The notes: generated from the letters alone by a model not told the origin. A stretch of 23,987 nucleotides of DNA from Bacillota bacterium (GCA_023415305.1 JAEZKZ010000066.1:1-23987); one strand, 5' to 3'. Shown: positions 6,799 through 15,269, counted from the stretch's first letter. A program made the numbers and translations.

Positions 6799-8175
6799 AT
6801 GGTATTTAACAAATTAGCCTATGAAAATGTTAATGATTTTATTTATGGTGTATCTCAAAAGCCAGTAGTATGTAAAAATGGCCTAGTGATCGGCGGAGGT
6901 ACTATTTACCCGGAATTAAACTTTACTCTCCCCACCATGCTGATCAATAAAGACAGTATGCCTGACGTTATCAAAGAATATAAAGCTATTATTGAAGATG
7001 CATGTAAGAGGGCAAAGGAATTATATGTTCCAGGCTTAGTTGTGGAAGTTGAACTCTTACCCCCCACTACCTACAATCCTGAATGGGGAATCGAAATAAC
7101 CAAGGCTGTAAGAGAGACCATGTATGAGTATGAGGCAAAGCATGGATTAAAAAGTGCCCTTAGAATTACGCCTGTTGATATTCGAGAGGACAAAAAATCT
7201 CCTCATATGTGGCATGGAAGCCATTGGGATTCTATAATGGAAACCTTTGAAGGCTGCGCAAAAGCAGGTGCAGATTTACTTGCAATTGAGTCTATCGGCG
7301 GTAAGGATATGCATGATGAAGCAATGATGTTCTGCGAAATTGACAAATCCTTATTTTCGCTTGGTGTCCTTGGCGCTATGGATATGTCCAGGCTTTGGAG
7401 AGAAATAAAAGGAATTGCCGATAGAACCGGAACAATTGCAGCAGGTGACTCTGCCTGTGGATTTGCAAATACAGTAATGGTACTTGCAGATAGAGGCTTC
7501 GTTCCCAAAATCTTTGCAGCCGTTGTAAGGGTAATTTCTTCTGTAAGAAGCTTAGTTGCTATTGAAGAGGGTGCTGTCGGACCTCACAAGGATTGCGGAT
7601 ATGAGGGAATATACGTAAAGGCTATAACAGGAACTCCGATATCTATGGAGGGTAAATCAAGTGCATGTGCTCATCTGAGCCCTGTTGGAAATATCGCAGC
7701 CTGCGTAGCTGACCTGTGGAGTAATGAATCAGTTCAGAACATAAAACTACTTGGCGGAATGGCTCCAACAGTGTCCATGGAACAATTGGCGTACGATTGT
7801 AGATTAATGAATACAGCAGCAGCCTCAGGTAAGCAGAACGCTTTGTTACTCAGAGATTGGTTATGTGAGTCCGATAGCCAATATGATCCGCAGGCATATG
7901 TTTTGAGACCTGATGTAGCCATAGAAATATCCAGAGAGATTATCAAGAAGGATACTCCTTTCGAACGCTCCAAAGCTGCGGCAATTGCAGCTATTGATAT
8001 TCTGAACAAGGCTGTTGCCAGTAACAAAGTCCAGATTAGTGAGAGGGAGCGCCAATGGTTGCCTACAATGCAGAAACAGATTGAGGCCATTCCTGATGAC
8101 TGCGAAAAGTTTATTGCAGACATGCTGGAAAGAGATGAGTCAGGCAAGATGGATCCTAAGAAATATGACCTGTAA
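6799..8175 (+). CDS. mtaB: Methanol:corrinoid protein methyltransferase (MtaB)
   Basis: Splits the C-O bond of methanol and transfers the methyl group to Co(I) of the corrinoid protein MtaC. The 458 residues match the 461 of Methanosarcina MtaB over the whole length. Conserved stretches include EWGIEITKAVRETM, GADLLAIESIGGKD, GDSACGFANT, GAVGPHKDCGYEGIYVKAIT and ADLWSNESVQ. The zinc ligands known from the Methanosarcina enzyme (Glu164, Cys220, Cys269) correspond to E164, C220 and C266. The start has AAAGGAG upstream. The CobW-family gene follows 183 bases later on the same strand, beyond a 16-bp hairpin and a tandem repeat. Its partner mtaC is 2.6 kb away on the other strand, whereas in methanogens mtaC and mtaB are usually adjacent. 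Use of another small alcohol cannot be excluded from sequence. Confidence 0.93.
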   Translation: MVFNKLAYENVNDFIYGVSQKPVVCKNGLVIGGGTIYPELNFTLPTMLINKDSMPDVIKEYKAIIEDACKRAKELYVPGLVVEVELLPPTTYNPEWGIEITKAVRETMYEYEAKHGLKSALRITPVDIREDKKSPHMWHGSHWDSIMETFEGCAKAGADLLAIESIGGKDMHDEAMMFCEIDKSLFSLGVLGAMDMSRLWREIKGIADRTGTIAAGDSACGFANTVMVLADRGFVPKIFAAVVRVISSVRSLVAIEEGAVGPHKDCGYEGIYVKAITGTPISMEGKSSACAHLSPVGNIAACVADLWSNESVQNIKLLGGMAPTVSMEQLAYDCRLMNTAAASGKQNALLLRDWLCESDSQYDPQAYVLRPDVAIEISREIIKKDTPFERSKAAAIAAIDILNKAVASNKVQISERERQWLPTMQKQIEAIPDDCEKFIADMLERDESGKMDPKKYDL

Positions 8176-8194
8176 AACCTGTTAACCTTACTTT

Positions 8195-8239
8195 TTAACT
8201 TTTCAAGCTGTACTGATTTAGTCCAGCTTGAAAAGTTAA
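8195..8239 (+). terminator. Strong hairpin after mtaB, possibly a partial terminator or processing site
   Basis: Arms 8195-8210 (TTAACTTTTCAAGCTG) and 8224-8239 are perfectly complementary over 16 bp with a 13-base loop, starting 19 bases after the mtaB stop. On the plus strand it is not followed by a clean T run (TTAATAAATAT), so full termination is doubtful. It could protect the mtaB mRNA end and lower cobW expression relative to mtaB. Confidence 0.6.
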
Positions 8240-8264
8240 TTAATAAATATAAAGTTTTCCATAA

Positions 8265-8336
8265 AGTTTATTAATGAGTTTACTATTAAGTTTACTATTA
8301 AGTTTACTATTAAGTTTACTAATGAGTTTACTATAA
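8265..8336 (+). repeat. Six tandem 12-bp repeats before the CobW-family gene, spelling a 20-codon ORF
   Basis: Six head-to-tail 12-bp units with consensus AGTTTACTATTA occupy 8265-8336. Units 2, 3 and 4 are identical; units 1, 5 and 6 differ at one to three positions. The array ends 22 bases before the ATG of the CobW-family gene. Because the period is a multiple of three, an ATG in unit 1 (8274) opens a frame through all later units to TAA at 8334-8336. It encodes 20 residues of repeating Met/Leu-Ser-Leu-Leu with TTA and CTA leucine codons. No ribosome-binding site precedes that ATG, so translation is doubtful. Confidence 0.85.
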
Positions 8337-8358
8337 AGATTAAAAGGATGGATGTCAA

Positions 8359-9306
8359 ATGATTAAAGTTAACGTAGTTTCAGGCTTTCTCGGTGCAGGA
8401 AAAACAACACTTATCAAGTACTTGGCTGCTGCTTTAACAGAAAATAATGAAAAAGTGGTAATTTTGGAAAATGAATTTGGTCAAGTAGGGATCGACGGTA
8501 AACTGCTTGAGTTTGAAGGGCTGGCTGTCTACGAGATATCGAGTGGTTGCATCTGCTGCTCTCTAAAGAATGATTTCACCAGCACTCTTCTCCATATTGC
8601 AGATGTCATTTGTCCTGATAGAATACTAATAGAACCTTCTGGAATTTTCGTGTTAAGTGAGATGTACGATATATTTACAAATCCAGAAATTAAGTCTCGC
8701 CTAACCTTATCCTCGGCACTTACTGTAATTGATTGCAATAAATTTCTTAAGCAAAGAAACCATTACGGATATTTCTTTGAAAACCAGATAAATTACGCTG
8801 ATAAACTTATACTAAGTAAAACGAAGGATATACCAGAAATCACGCTGTTGAGCATAATCGAGGACTTACAGAATATTAATACAAGAATTGAAATTATCTC
8901 AGACCAATGGGCATCCATGACCAAAAATGACTTTTTAGCTCTGTTACCTTCTCAAAACTCAACCTTTAGACTTAATGGGCCACTATTCAATTCTAATTTA
9001 GATATTGAGAACAAACCTTCATCCAAAAGACATGGAAAGCACAATTTCACGGCCTTTGGTTTATTGGGTCCGTTCAGATGTACTGAAACCAAACTGGACA
9101 AGATGCTATCCACCCTAGCTCTTGGTTCCTTTGGAACATTAATAAGAGCCAAGGGACATGTTGATAGTGATAATGGCATTCTGGAATTCAGCTATGTGGA
9201 TGGCACATATGAAATACACCAAATCACCGGGGAAATTGAGACTTCGATATGTTTTATTGGTGAAGAGCTAGATAAAACAGGTATAACAGAGTTGTTTGGA
9301 AAGTAA
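8359..9306 (+). CDS. CobW/COG0523-family GTP-binding protein
   Basis: P-loop GTPase of the CobW/UreG-like metal-handling group, 315 residues. Visible motifs are GFLGAGKTT at 9-17 (Walker A), ENEFGQVGIDG at 37-47, the metal-binding CxCC as C64-I-C66-C67 in SSGCICCSLK, and EPSG at 92-95. The usual GTPase base-recognition motif NKxD is replaced by SKTK at 153-156, so guanine specificity may be altered. The second half is the variable CobW C-terminal part, with HGKHNFTAFGLLG near 225. The AAAGGATGG site precedes the ATG. Family members act as zinc, iron or cobalt chaperones. Here it follows mtaB, so delivery of zinc to MtaB/MtaA, or a corrinoid-related task, is likely, but the metal is not shown by the sequence. 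Confidence 0.85.
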   Translation: MIKVNVVSGFLGAGKTTLIKYLAAALTENNEKVVILENEFGQVGIDGKLLEFEGLAVYEISSGCICCSLKNDFTSTLLHIADVICPDRILIEPSGIFVLSEMYDIFTNPEIKSRLTLSSALTVIDCNKFLKQRNHYGYFFENQINYADKLILSKTKDIPEITLLSIIEDLQNINTRIEIISDQWASMTKNDFLALLPSQNSTFRLNGPLFNSNLDIENKPSSKRHGKHNFTAFGLLGPFRCTETKLDKMLSTLALGSFGTLIRAKGHVDSDNGILEFSYVDGTYEIHQITGEIETSICFIGEELDKTGITELFGK

Positions 9307-9309
9307 CCT

Positions 9310-10605
9310 CTATCCCTGACCTCTGGTTGCTCTATATTTACCAGGAGTTATGCCAACCTCTTTCTTAAATACCTTTGTAAAATAACTCTGATCATCAAAG
9401 CCAGCTAAGGTCGATATATCTGATAATGGTATGGTGTTATTCATCAAAAGGCTCTTACTTGCATTTATCCTAACCTTGTTTACATAAGCTACAAAAGTAC
9501 AATTCATTTCACTTTTAAATATTTTACTAAAATACGATGGATTTAAAAACACATGATTGGCAACCTCTTCAAGGGTTATTTGCTCAATATAATTTCTTTT
9601 AATATAGTCCAAAGCCTTATAAATAGTGTCCTTGTGCCTTATATCGGCAAGATTGAAAACACAATCAGTAAACCTGGCCATTATTTTAGACAACCAAAAG
9701 GTAAGATCCTCAACGGATTTATATTGATAAATTTCAGAAAGATATTTGAAATTCAAGCCGAATATCTCTTCAATATTGGCACCACCTTCTACGGCAGCTC
9801 TTGAAAGCAATACTATAAGCTCAAGACTTCTGGCCCTGATGACCTCAAAATCATTACCGGAGGAAAAAAATACATATCCAAGTATCTCATTCAATATTTT
9901 TTGTGACTCATGTTTATCACCAAGAGCTATTTTTGAGAGTAATGCCTTTTCCTTTTCAAATGGATAGCTGGAATAATCATTGTTCTTTTTTTCGATGGAC
10001 TTCATATAGTGTATCCATTGTGATATGTTTGACTGAATCTCATCAGACTCATTTTTTTGATCATGCTTTAAACCATTTCGTTCAGAAATATTATCTGCGA
10101 GAATGGCCAGCAGTTCAGATAAGTTATTTACTCTTTCAGGCTCTATTATAGGAACCTTGTTAATATACTCATTAAGCTCAGAGACTTGCTCGTCGTTCAG
10201 ACCGTTTTCTTTAATTATATCCTTTAGCATAAATTCATCAGGGTCAACCATTAAGACAGGTCCACCAATAAACGCTCCGTATAATGTATCATTATCAGTA
10301 ATAGGTGCCGCCCAATGAACAAAGCCCATAGGACAGAAAAACACATATTTCCCTCCGAACCTTTCAGCCTGATAACTTCCATACAGGTGAACGCTGGAGC
10401 ATTTTGAGGGTTTATTTGTGGTATCCTGAATCTTCTTACATAAGTGACACAATTCCGAATTTCTACTGAAATTGTAGATGGACCGGCCTTTAGAATCAAT
10501 AATGAAACTTTCAATACCGGTAGACTGACTATAGGCTTTTATACTTTTTATTGCCTTATCTAAATTGAAAGCATTTTCATTTGTGTCTTTAAATAGCATC
10601 CTCAT
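9310..10605 (-). CDS. PocR-domain AraC-family transcriptional regulator
   Basis: One-component regulator of 431 residues. The N-terminal ~180 residues form a PocR ligand-binding domain, with C53 and C56 in LCHLCKKIQ, C69, YQAERFGGKYVFFCPMG (C91) and AAPITDNDTLYGAFIGGPVL. A helical linker follows. The last ~100 residues are a double helix-turn-helix of the AraC type, with YIKRNYIEQITLEEVANHV, NPSYFSKIFK and SDISTLAGFDDQSYFTKVFK. PocR domains are thought to bind small organic molecules such as alcohols and diols. It lies between the cobW gene, whose end it meets four bases away tail to tail, and mtaC on its own strand, making it the prime candidate regulator of the mta genes. ATG 10605 and ATG 10599 are both possible starts. 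Confidence 0.88.
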   Translation of the reverse strand: MRMLFKDTNENAFNLDKAIKSIKAYSQSTGIESFIIDSKGRSIYNFSRNSELCHLCKKIQDTTNKPSKCSSVHLYGSYQAERFGGKYVFFCPMGFVHWAAPITDNDTLYGAFIGGPVLMVDPDEFMLKDIIKENGLNDEQVSELNEYINKVPIIEPERVNNLSELLAILADNISERNGLKHDQKNESDEIQSNISQWIHYMKSIEKKNNDYSSYPFEKEKALLSKIALGDKHESQKILNEILGYVFFSSGNDFEVIRARSLELIVLLSRAAVEGGANIEEIFGLNFKYLSEIYQYKSVEDLTFWLSKIMARFTDCVFNLADIRHKDTIYKALDYIKRNYIEQITLEEVANHVFLNPSYFSKIFKSEMNCTFVAYVNKVRINASKSLLMNNTIPLSDISTLAGFDDQSYFTKVFKKEVGITPGKYRATRGQG

Positions 10606-10760
10606 GATAAAGTTCTGCCCCCTACTCCGAATATATTCATCTTATTTCTGTAACTGTAATTTCTCAACTAAATCCAAGAATGCTGTTTTTACTATAATTG
10701 TACTCTATAAATGCGGATTAGTAAAAGACAATTCATGTAAACAAATTTAAGAAATTCGAA

Positions 10761-10792
10761 GCGGAACTCCAAAGTGCTTCTTGGAGTCCCGC
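10761..10792 (-). terminator. Terminator hairpin after mtaC
   Basis: Arms 10761-10772 and 10781-10792 form a 12-bp GC-containing stem (one G-T pair) with an 8-base loop, 35 bases after the mtaC stop. The following minus-strand sequence (TTCGAATTTCTTAAATTT) is only moderately T-rich. It separates mtaC from the regulator gene downstream, which would then need its own promoter or read-through. Confidence 0.7.
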
Positions 10793-10826
10793 CTTTAATA
10801 ATATATTCTTTGTCTACTTTTACTAC

Positions 10827-11465
10827 TTAGTTTTGTGCACACACTTTTGCAGCAGCGTCAGCAGCTGAAGCTGCATCAGAGGTGTAAATATCTGCTGATA
10901 CCTTTTCACAGAAGCTCTGTGTTACAGGAGCACCACCAATCATAATGGTTACCTTGTCACGAATTCCAGCATTTACAGCTGCTTTTATTACATTTTCAAT
11001 TTCTCCCATTGTTGTTGTTAAAAGAGCTGAACAAGCTATTATCTGTGCATTTTCCTGAATAGCCATCTCTATAAATTTTTCAGCTGGAACGTCAACACCA
11101 ATATCTATAACCTCTAAGCCTTTTCCTTCCATCATCATTCTAACGAGGTTTTTTCCTATATCATGTAAATCCCCTGCAACAGTACCAAGAATAACCTTAC
11201 CTGCAGATTTAACACCACTTGATGCGAGCAAAGGCTTAAGTATCTCTGTTCCTGCATTCATAGCTCTGGCAGCTATAAGCACATCTGGTACATAAACCTC
11301 ATCCTTTTTAAATTTTTCTCCAATTATACCCATGCCTTTCAAAAGGCCTTCCTTTAAAATCGTCTCTGCGCTATTACCTTCAGCAATCGCCTGATTAACC
11401 AGTTCTTTAACAATCTTTGCTTTACCAATCTGTAAATTTTCAGAAATTTCGTTTAATATACTCAT
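10827..11465 (-). CDS. mtaC: Methanol-type corrinoid protein (MtaC-like)
   Basis: Carries the cobamide that accepts the methyl group from MtaB and donates it to MtaA. 212 residues with the standard two parts: an N-terminal helical cap (residues 1-85, including EGLLKGMGIIGEKFKKDEVYVPD and AARAMNAG) and a C-terminal cobalamin-binding Rossmann domain. The signature D-x-H-x-x-G is D99, H101 and G104 (GDLHDIGKNL); H101 is expected to be the lower axial cobalt ligand. SALLTTTM at 146-153 and GGAP at 177-180 line the nucleotide-tail pocket. It lacks the longer N-terminus of the 258-residue Methanosarcina protein. GGAGG precedes the ATG. Alone it could equally be a methylamine- or methoxy-type corrinoid protein; the methanol assignment rests on neighbouring mtaB and the divergent mtaA. 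Confidence 0.88.
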   Translation of the reverse strand: MSILNEISENLQIGKAKIVKELVNQAIAEGNSAETILKEGLLKGMGIIGEKFKKDEVYVPDVLIAARAMNAGTEILKPLLASSGVKSAGKVILGTVAGDLHDIGKNLVRMMMEGKGLEVIDIGVDVPAEKFIEMAIQENAQIIACSALLTTTMGEIENVIKAAVNAGIRDKVTIMIGGAPVTQSFCEKVSADIYTSDAASAADAAAKVCAQN

Positions 11466-11793
11466 TATTCATCCTCCATTATATATTCTTTAGATATAAG
11501 CAACTTTTCTATTCTTATTTTATTACATGCATCATTTTATGTATTGCAATTATTTGATATTTTTTGTACATTTTAATGAATATTCTACTTAATTATGTAT
11601 TCAAAAATAGTAAAAATAATCACATTTTAACTTCTATCTTTATACAAATTCATCTTATTTAACTTAATAAAATACTTACCAATAATCACAAAAATGTCAT
11701 ACAAATTAAAGGTGGCATTCTATAAAATGATGATAAAGAAGCATATGATAAAATATTTTTTGTCGCAAATAGCGGCTCATGGAGGTTATATTT
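11466..11793. promoter_or_regulatory. Divergent mtaC/mtaA control region with two pairs of direct repeats
   Basis: This 328-base AT-rich gap carries the outward promoters of mtaC and mtaA. AATAATCACA occurs at 11615-11624 and 11681-11690, and ATACAAATT at 11642-11650 and 11699-11707, giving the order A-B-A-B with spacings of 17 and 8 bases between members. Direct repeats of this kind are typical AraC-family sites. I cannot pick confident -35/-10 pairs for either gene. The mtaA ribosome-binding site is GGAGGT. Confidence 0.4.
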
Positions 11794-12801
11794 ATGAAAC
11801 TAAATATGAAAAATTGGCTTAATGAATTACTTGAAGCTGATGTAAAAAAAGCTATGCCTGTATTATCTTTCCCTTCTATTAGTCTTATGGGAATTAGTGT
11901 TGTTGACCTCATATCAGATAGTGAGAAACAGGCGATAGGTATGAAGCTTATCGCAGATAAATGTGATACTGCGGCTTCAGTAAGTATGATGGATTTATCC
12001 GTTGAGGCTGAGGCCTTTGGAGCGCAAATTAAAGTTTCAGGAGATGAGGTTCCTACAGTTATAGGAAAGCTTATTGAGGATGAAGATGATGCTAAGGCGC
12101 TGAAGGTTCCTGAAGTTGGAGCCGGGCGTACAGGTTTGTACATCGAGGCAATTGGAAAAGCTACAAAGCTGATAGTAGACCGTCCGGTCTTTGCAGGTGC
12201 AATTGGTCCTTTCTCCCTTGCCGGCAGACTGATGGACATGACCGATATAATGATTAACTGCCAGGTTGAACCTGATATGGTACATGAGACCCTGAGAAAA
12301 ACTACACAGTTTATCATTGAATATATTAAGGCCTATAAGGCAATAGGAGCTAATGGTGTTGTTCTGGCTGAACCAGCTGCAGGACTTCTCTCACCAAAGC
12401 TGATTGCAGAGTTTTCATCTAAATATGTAAAGGAAATCGTAGATGCAGTTCAAGATGATAACTTCATACTTGTATATCACAATTGTGGTAATACAATTCC
12501 GTTAATTGACTCTATTTTGTCAGTTGGCGCTGCTGCATACCATTTTGGAAATGCAATTAAGATGGCTGATATGATGAAGCTTATTCCGGCAGATACAGTT
12601 GCATTTGGAAATGTGGATCCTGCAAGCCAGTTCAGAAACGGTACACCAGAATCCATAAGAGAAGCCACCCTGAATATCATGAAAGACTGCTGCCAACACA
12701 AGAACTTTGTTATTTCCTCAGGTTGTGATGTGCCTCCTCTTTCAAGCTGGGATAACATCGATGCTTTCTTTGGTGCGGTTAAAGATTTTTATAAAGCATA
12801 G
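11794..12801 (+). CDS. mtaA: Methylcobamide methyltransferase of the MtaA/CmuA (URO-D) family
   Basis: Takes the methyl group from methyl-Co(III) MtaC and passes it to the final acceptor: coenzyme M in methanogens, most likely tetrahydrofolate in a bacterium. Start at ATG 11794, with GGAGGT seven bases upstream; an ATG at 11779 lies before that site and is rejected. 335 residues in a URO-D-type barrel. The zinc motif is complete: H229-x-C231 in ILVYHNCGNT and C311 in VISSGCDVPP, matching His237, Cys239 and Cys316 of Methanosarcina MtaA. Other MtaA features are AGAIGPFSLAGRLMDM and GVVLAEPAAGLLSP. The gene is divergent from mtaC, and its 3' end shares a bidirectional terminator with the LacI-type gene. 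It is not a haem-pathway UroD: the zinc ligands mark it as a methyltransferase. Confidence 0.9.
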   Translation: MKLNMKNWLNELLEADVKKAMPVLSFPSISLMGISVVDLISDSEKQAIGMKLIADKCDTAASVSMMDLSVEAEAFGAQIKVSGDEVPTVIGKLIEDEDDAKALKVPEVGAGRTGLYIEAIGKATKLIVDRPVFAGAIGPFSLAGRLMDMTDIMINCQVEPDMVHETLRKTTQFIIEYIKAYKAIGANGVVLAEPAAGLLSPKLIAEFSSKYVKEIVDAVQDDNFILVYHNCGNTIPLIDSILSVGAAAYHFGNAIKMADMMKLIPADTVAFGNVDPASQFRNGTPESIREATLNIMKDCCQHKNFVISSGCDVPPLSSWDNIDAFFGAVKDFYKA

Positions 12802-12930
12802 ATTAGATAAAATTTTTGGACTTTTGAATTATAGAAAAATTTTATTACCTTTGCCTCGTTATAAGGCGCAGGAAAATATTAATTGTAAATAGCAATTGCA
12901 ATACAACTCCCTAAATAGTATAGTACAATA

Positions 12931-12963
12931 AAAACCTCAAATCATATCAGGATTTGAGGTTTT
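12931..12963. terminator. Bidirectional terminator between mtaA and the LacI-fusion gene
   Basis: Perfect 13-bp stem, AAAACCTCAAATC (12931-12943) with its complement at 12951-12963, 7-base loop, A-run on one side and T-run on the other. It works for mtaA reading right and for the LacI-type gene reading left, whose stop is three bases away. Confidence 0.9.
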
Positions 12964-12965
12964 TA

Positions 12966-15164
12966 CTATTTCTTAATCAGCTCAATTATTTTTGACTCCA
13001 TATTTATAAGAGCTTCCTTTTCAGATATTTCACCAGCTAACACACGAACTATTTCCTTCGGTATAATACTTGTATAAATATTATTCTTCCATCGGCTTTC
13101 ATCCAGTATCTCAGGCATATATCTCTTTCTGCTCTGCTCATAGCTTTTGAGTACAACCGACTTCCAGGGTTCAAGATTCTGTAAATCTGTTCGTGTGTAA
13201 TATTCTTTCCTTAATGTGGAGCCACCCAGCAACGGCAAAGGAATTGCATTTTGGTTACTGCATGCCCACATTAAAAAATCTTCAGTTTCCCTTATACTTT
13301 TACCGTACTTGTTAATGCCAAGACTCCAGCCGCCCAGTACAGGTGTACCCCCGGGTATCAATGCATATCCGATATTCCCCGCAATTTTTGATTTAGTATA
13401 GTTGTTTATGTCGCCTGCATCTGAATCATATAATATAGTCATAGCATACTCACCAGTCTTAAATTCCCCTGCCACTTCGTTCCATGAATTTGACTTTTTT
13501 GGTGAAGTAAATTTATAGCTGCTGATAAAATTCTTCAATGCCACTTCCGAGTTGCTATTATTTATGATAATTTTTCCTTTTTCATCAAATACAGAACTTT
13601 CATATGCCCACAAATGATTTAAAAAACTGATTGCCGTAAAAACATTTTCTCCGCTGACTAAAGCTGCACCATACTTGACCGGTGAGGACGGATGTATGCT
13701 TTTTGTAAAGAACTCTGCCACTATATTAAACTGCGCCCAGGTTTTTGGAGGTACCAGTTCCTGTCGGTATAGTCTTTTAAACTTTCTTTTTATAGTAGGG
13801 TCCTCAAATAAATCCTTCAGATAAAATAATATTTGTGCACCTGACATAAACGGGAAAGCATACAATGATTCTACATACATTCCATACCCTTTTAATATGC
13901 CATCTATAAATCCGTCAAAATACCTCTTGTTGGACTGTTTTAAATTATCTAGATTCAGAACATATCCACTCTCAACAAGACCTTCCAACCAGGTAATATC
14001 CATCATAATCCCATCATAAAGTTCAGATTTATTTCGAGCTTCTTTATAAAGAACCTCTTCTAATTCAGAATAAGAGAAGAGATCAAAAGTTATTTTCCCA
14101 TTACTCTCATTTTCGTACACCTTTGCAATCATTTTCAGGCTCCATGAAGATGGGCAATCGAACATAGCAAAACGTAAATGTGTTTTAGTTTTTCTTATTC
14201 CGTATTTTATTGGGGATATACTATCACATTCCGCTGATATAACACTTGTTATAGGTTCGTGAATCGAAGGATTGGCGATTGCTTCAAGCAGCTGTTCTAC
14301 CGCCTTCTTTGCGATCTTATTTTGAGATACCGAAATCTGTTCTTCAAAATCACCCTCATCTTCAATCCAACTGCTTTCTTTTATTACTGTTATTGAAATA
14401 CCCTTTATCCCAAGAGTATCCATAGCTTTTTGTATACCTTGAGCTATCAAATAATTTCCGGCAATTAGTCCTTTAATATTCGGATTATACAGATATAGCT
14501 CGAAAAAAGCCTGAAATCCTCTTTCCTTATTACAATCTACTATTTTAACCAAGTCATTTCTATTGTAATATTTGTTATAAATATTCAACAATCTTCCATC
14601 ATCTAAAAGGTCATATTCCATTATAAGCCCAATATCAGTAAGGCCCTGGTCATGAAGTCTCTTTATAGCTTTTTCGAAGGCTTCTGAATAATCAATTACA
14701 ATTCTATTTCCCATATAATCAGGGAAATTGCGTCTTGTAATCAGAATCGAAGGCAAATTTCCATTGACATTCGAATCATTAGGTTTTTTTCTTGTCATTG
14801 AATATATAATAATTCCATCAACGCTTTGTTCAATAAATCGAGAAATACTCTTCTTTTCAAGTAAGCTGTTATTTTGACTAAATTTTATTAAAATACTATA
14901 GCCTTCCGCAAGAAGGAATCCCTCTACTTCCTTTACAAATTCCGAATACTCAGGCTGTATAATATTAGGAATAATAACTCCTATTAATAAACTTTTAGTA
15001 TTTTTTAGATTTCTCGCATTTGCATCCGGATGATAAGCTAACTCTTCCATCGCTTTTTCAACCCGACTGATCAATTGTTCATTATCAGTTTTTCCGTTAA
15101 GTACATTTGATACTGTACCAATCGAAACGTTTGCAAGCTTTGCAACCTCTTTAATTGTTGTCAA
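12966..15164 (-). CDS. LacI-family regulator fused to an ABC-type extracellular solute-binding domain
   Basis: 732 residues, about twice the usual LacI length. Residues 1-50 are a LacI helix-turn-helix (TIKEVAKLANVSIGTVSNVL), followed by the linker helix (HPDANARNLK). Residues ~58-325 form the normal LacI sugar-binding domain (LLIGVIIPNI, SVDGIIIYS, GLIAGNYLIAQGIQKAM). Residues ~329-732 resemble a sugar ABC-transporter solute-binding protein (YDGIMMDITWLEGLVESGYV, PPKTWAQFNIVAEFF, GEFKTGEYAMTILYDSDAGD, GYALIPGGTPVLGGWSLGI). No signal peptide or lipobox is present, so this domain is cytoplasmic. The start is a TTG with AAGGGGG nine bases upstream. It lies downstream of the DUF4432 and URO-D genes on the same strand and probably controls them through the operator at 17727-17740. 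Confidence 0.88.
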   Translation of the reverse strand: MTTIKEVAKLANVSIGTVSNVLNGKTDNEQLISRVEKAMEELAYHPDANARNLKNTKSLLIGVIIPNIIQPEYSEFVKEVEGFLLAEGYSILIKFSQNNSLLEKKSISRFIEQSVDGIIIYSMTRKKPNDSNVNGNLPSILITRRNFPDYMGNRIVIDYSEAFEKAIKRLHDQGLTDIGLIMEYDLLDDGRLLNIYNKYYNRNDLVKIVDCNKERGFQAFFELYLYNPNIKGLIAGNYLIAQGIQKAMDTLGIKGISITVIKESSWIEDEGDFEEQISVSQNKIAKKAVEQLLEAIANPSIHEPITSVISAECDSISPIKYGIRKTKTHLRFAMFDCPSSWSLKMIAKVYENESNGKITFDLFSYSELEEVLYKEARNKSELYDGIMMDITWLEGLVESGYVLNLDNLKQSNKRYFDGFIDGILKGYGMYVESLYAFPFMSGAQILFYLKDLFEDPTIKRKFKRLYRQELVPPKTWAQFNIVAEFFTKSIHPSSPVKYGAALVSGENVFTAISFLNHLWAYESSVFDEKGKIIINNSNSEVALKNFISSYKFTSPKKSNSWNEVAGEFKTGEYAMTILYDSDAGDINNYTKSKIAGNIGYALIPGGTPVLGGWSLGINKYGKSIRETEDFLMWACSNQNAIPLPLLGGSTLRKEYYTRTDLQNLEPWKSVVLKSYEQSRKRYMPEILDESRWKNNIYTSIIPKEIVRVLAGEISEKEALINMESKIIELIKK

Positions 15165-15269
15165 GTTATCTTACCCCCTTGAAATCGATAAGTTCTGCTC
15201 ATATGGATTTTATCACATACCTTTCAGCATTATCAATGTTTCCATTTTTACTTAAGAAAGATACTTAAA

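Noticed and set aside
8265..8336. CRISPR array or iteron origin
   Set aside because: The 12-bp units are directly adjacent without spacers, there are no cas genes and no replication gene nearby.
11794..12801. Haem-biosynthesis uroporphyrinogen decarboxylase
   Set aside because: The H-x-C...C zinc ligands and position beside mtaC mark it as an MtaA-type methyltransferase; no other haem genes are near.
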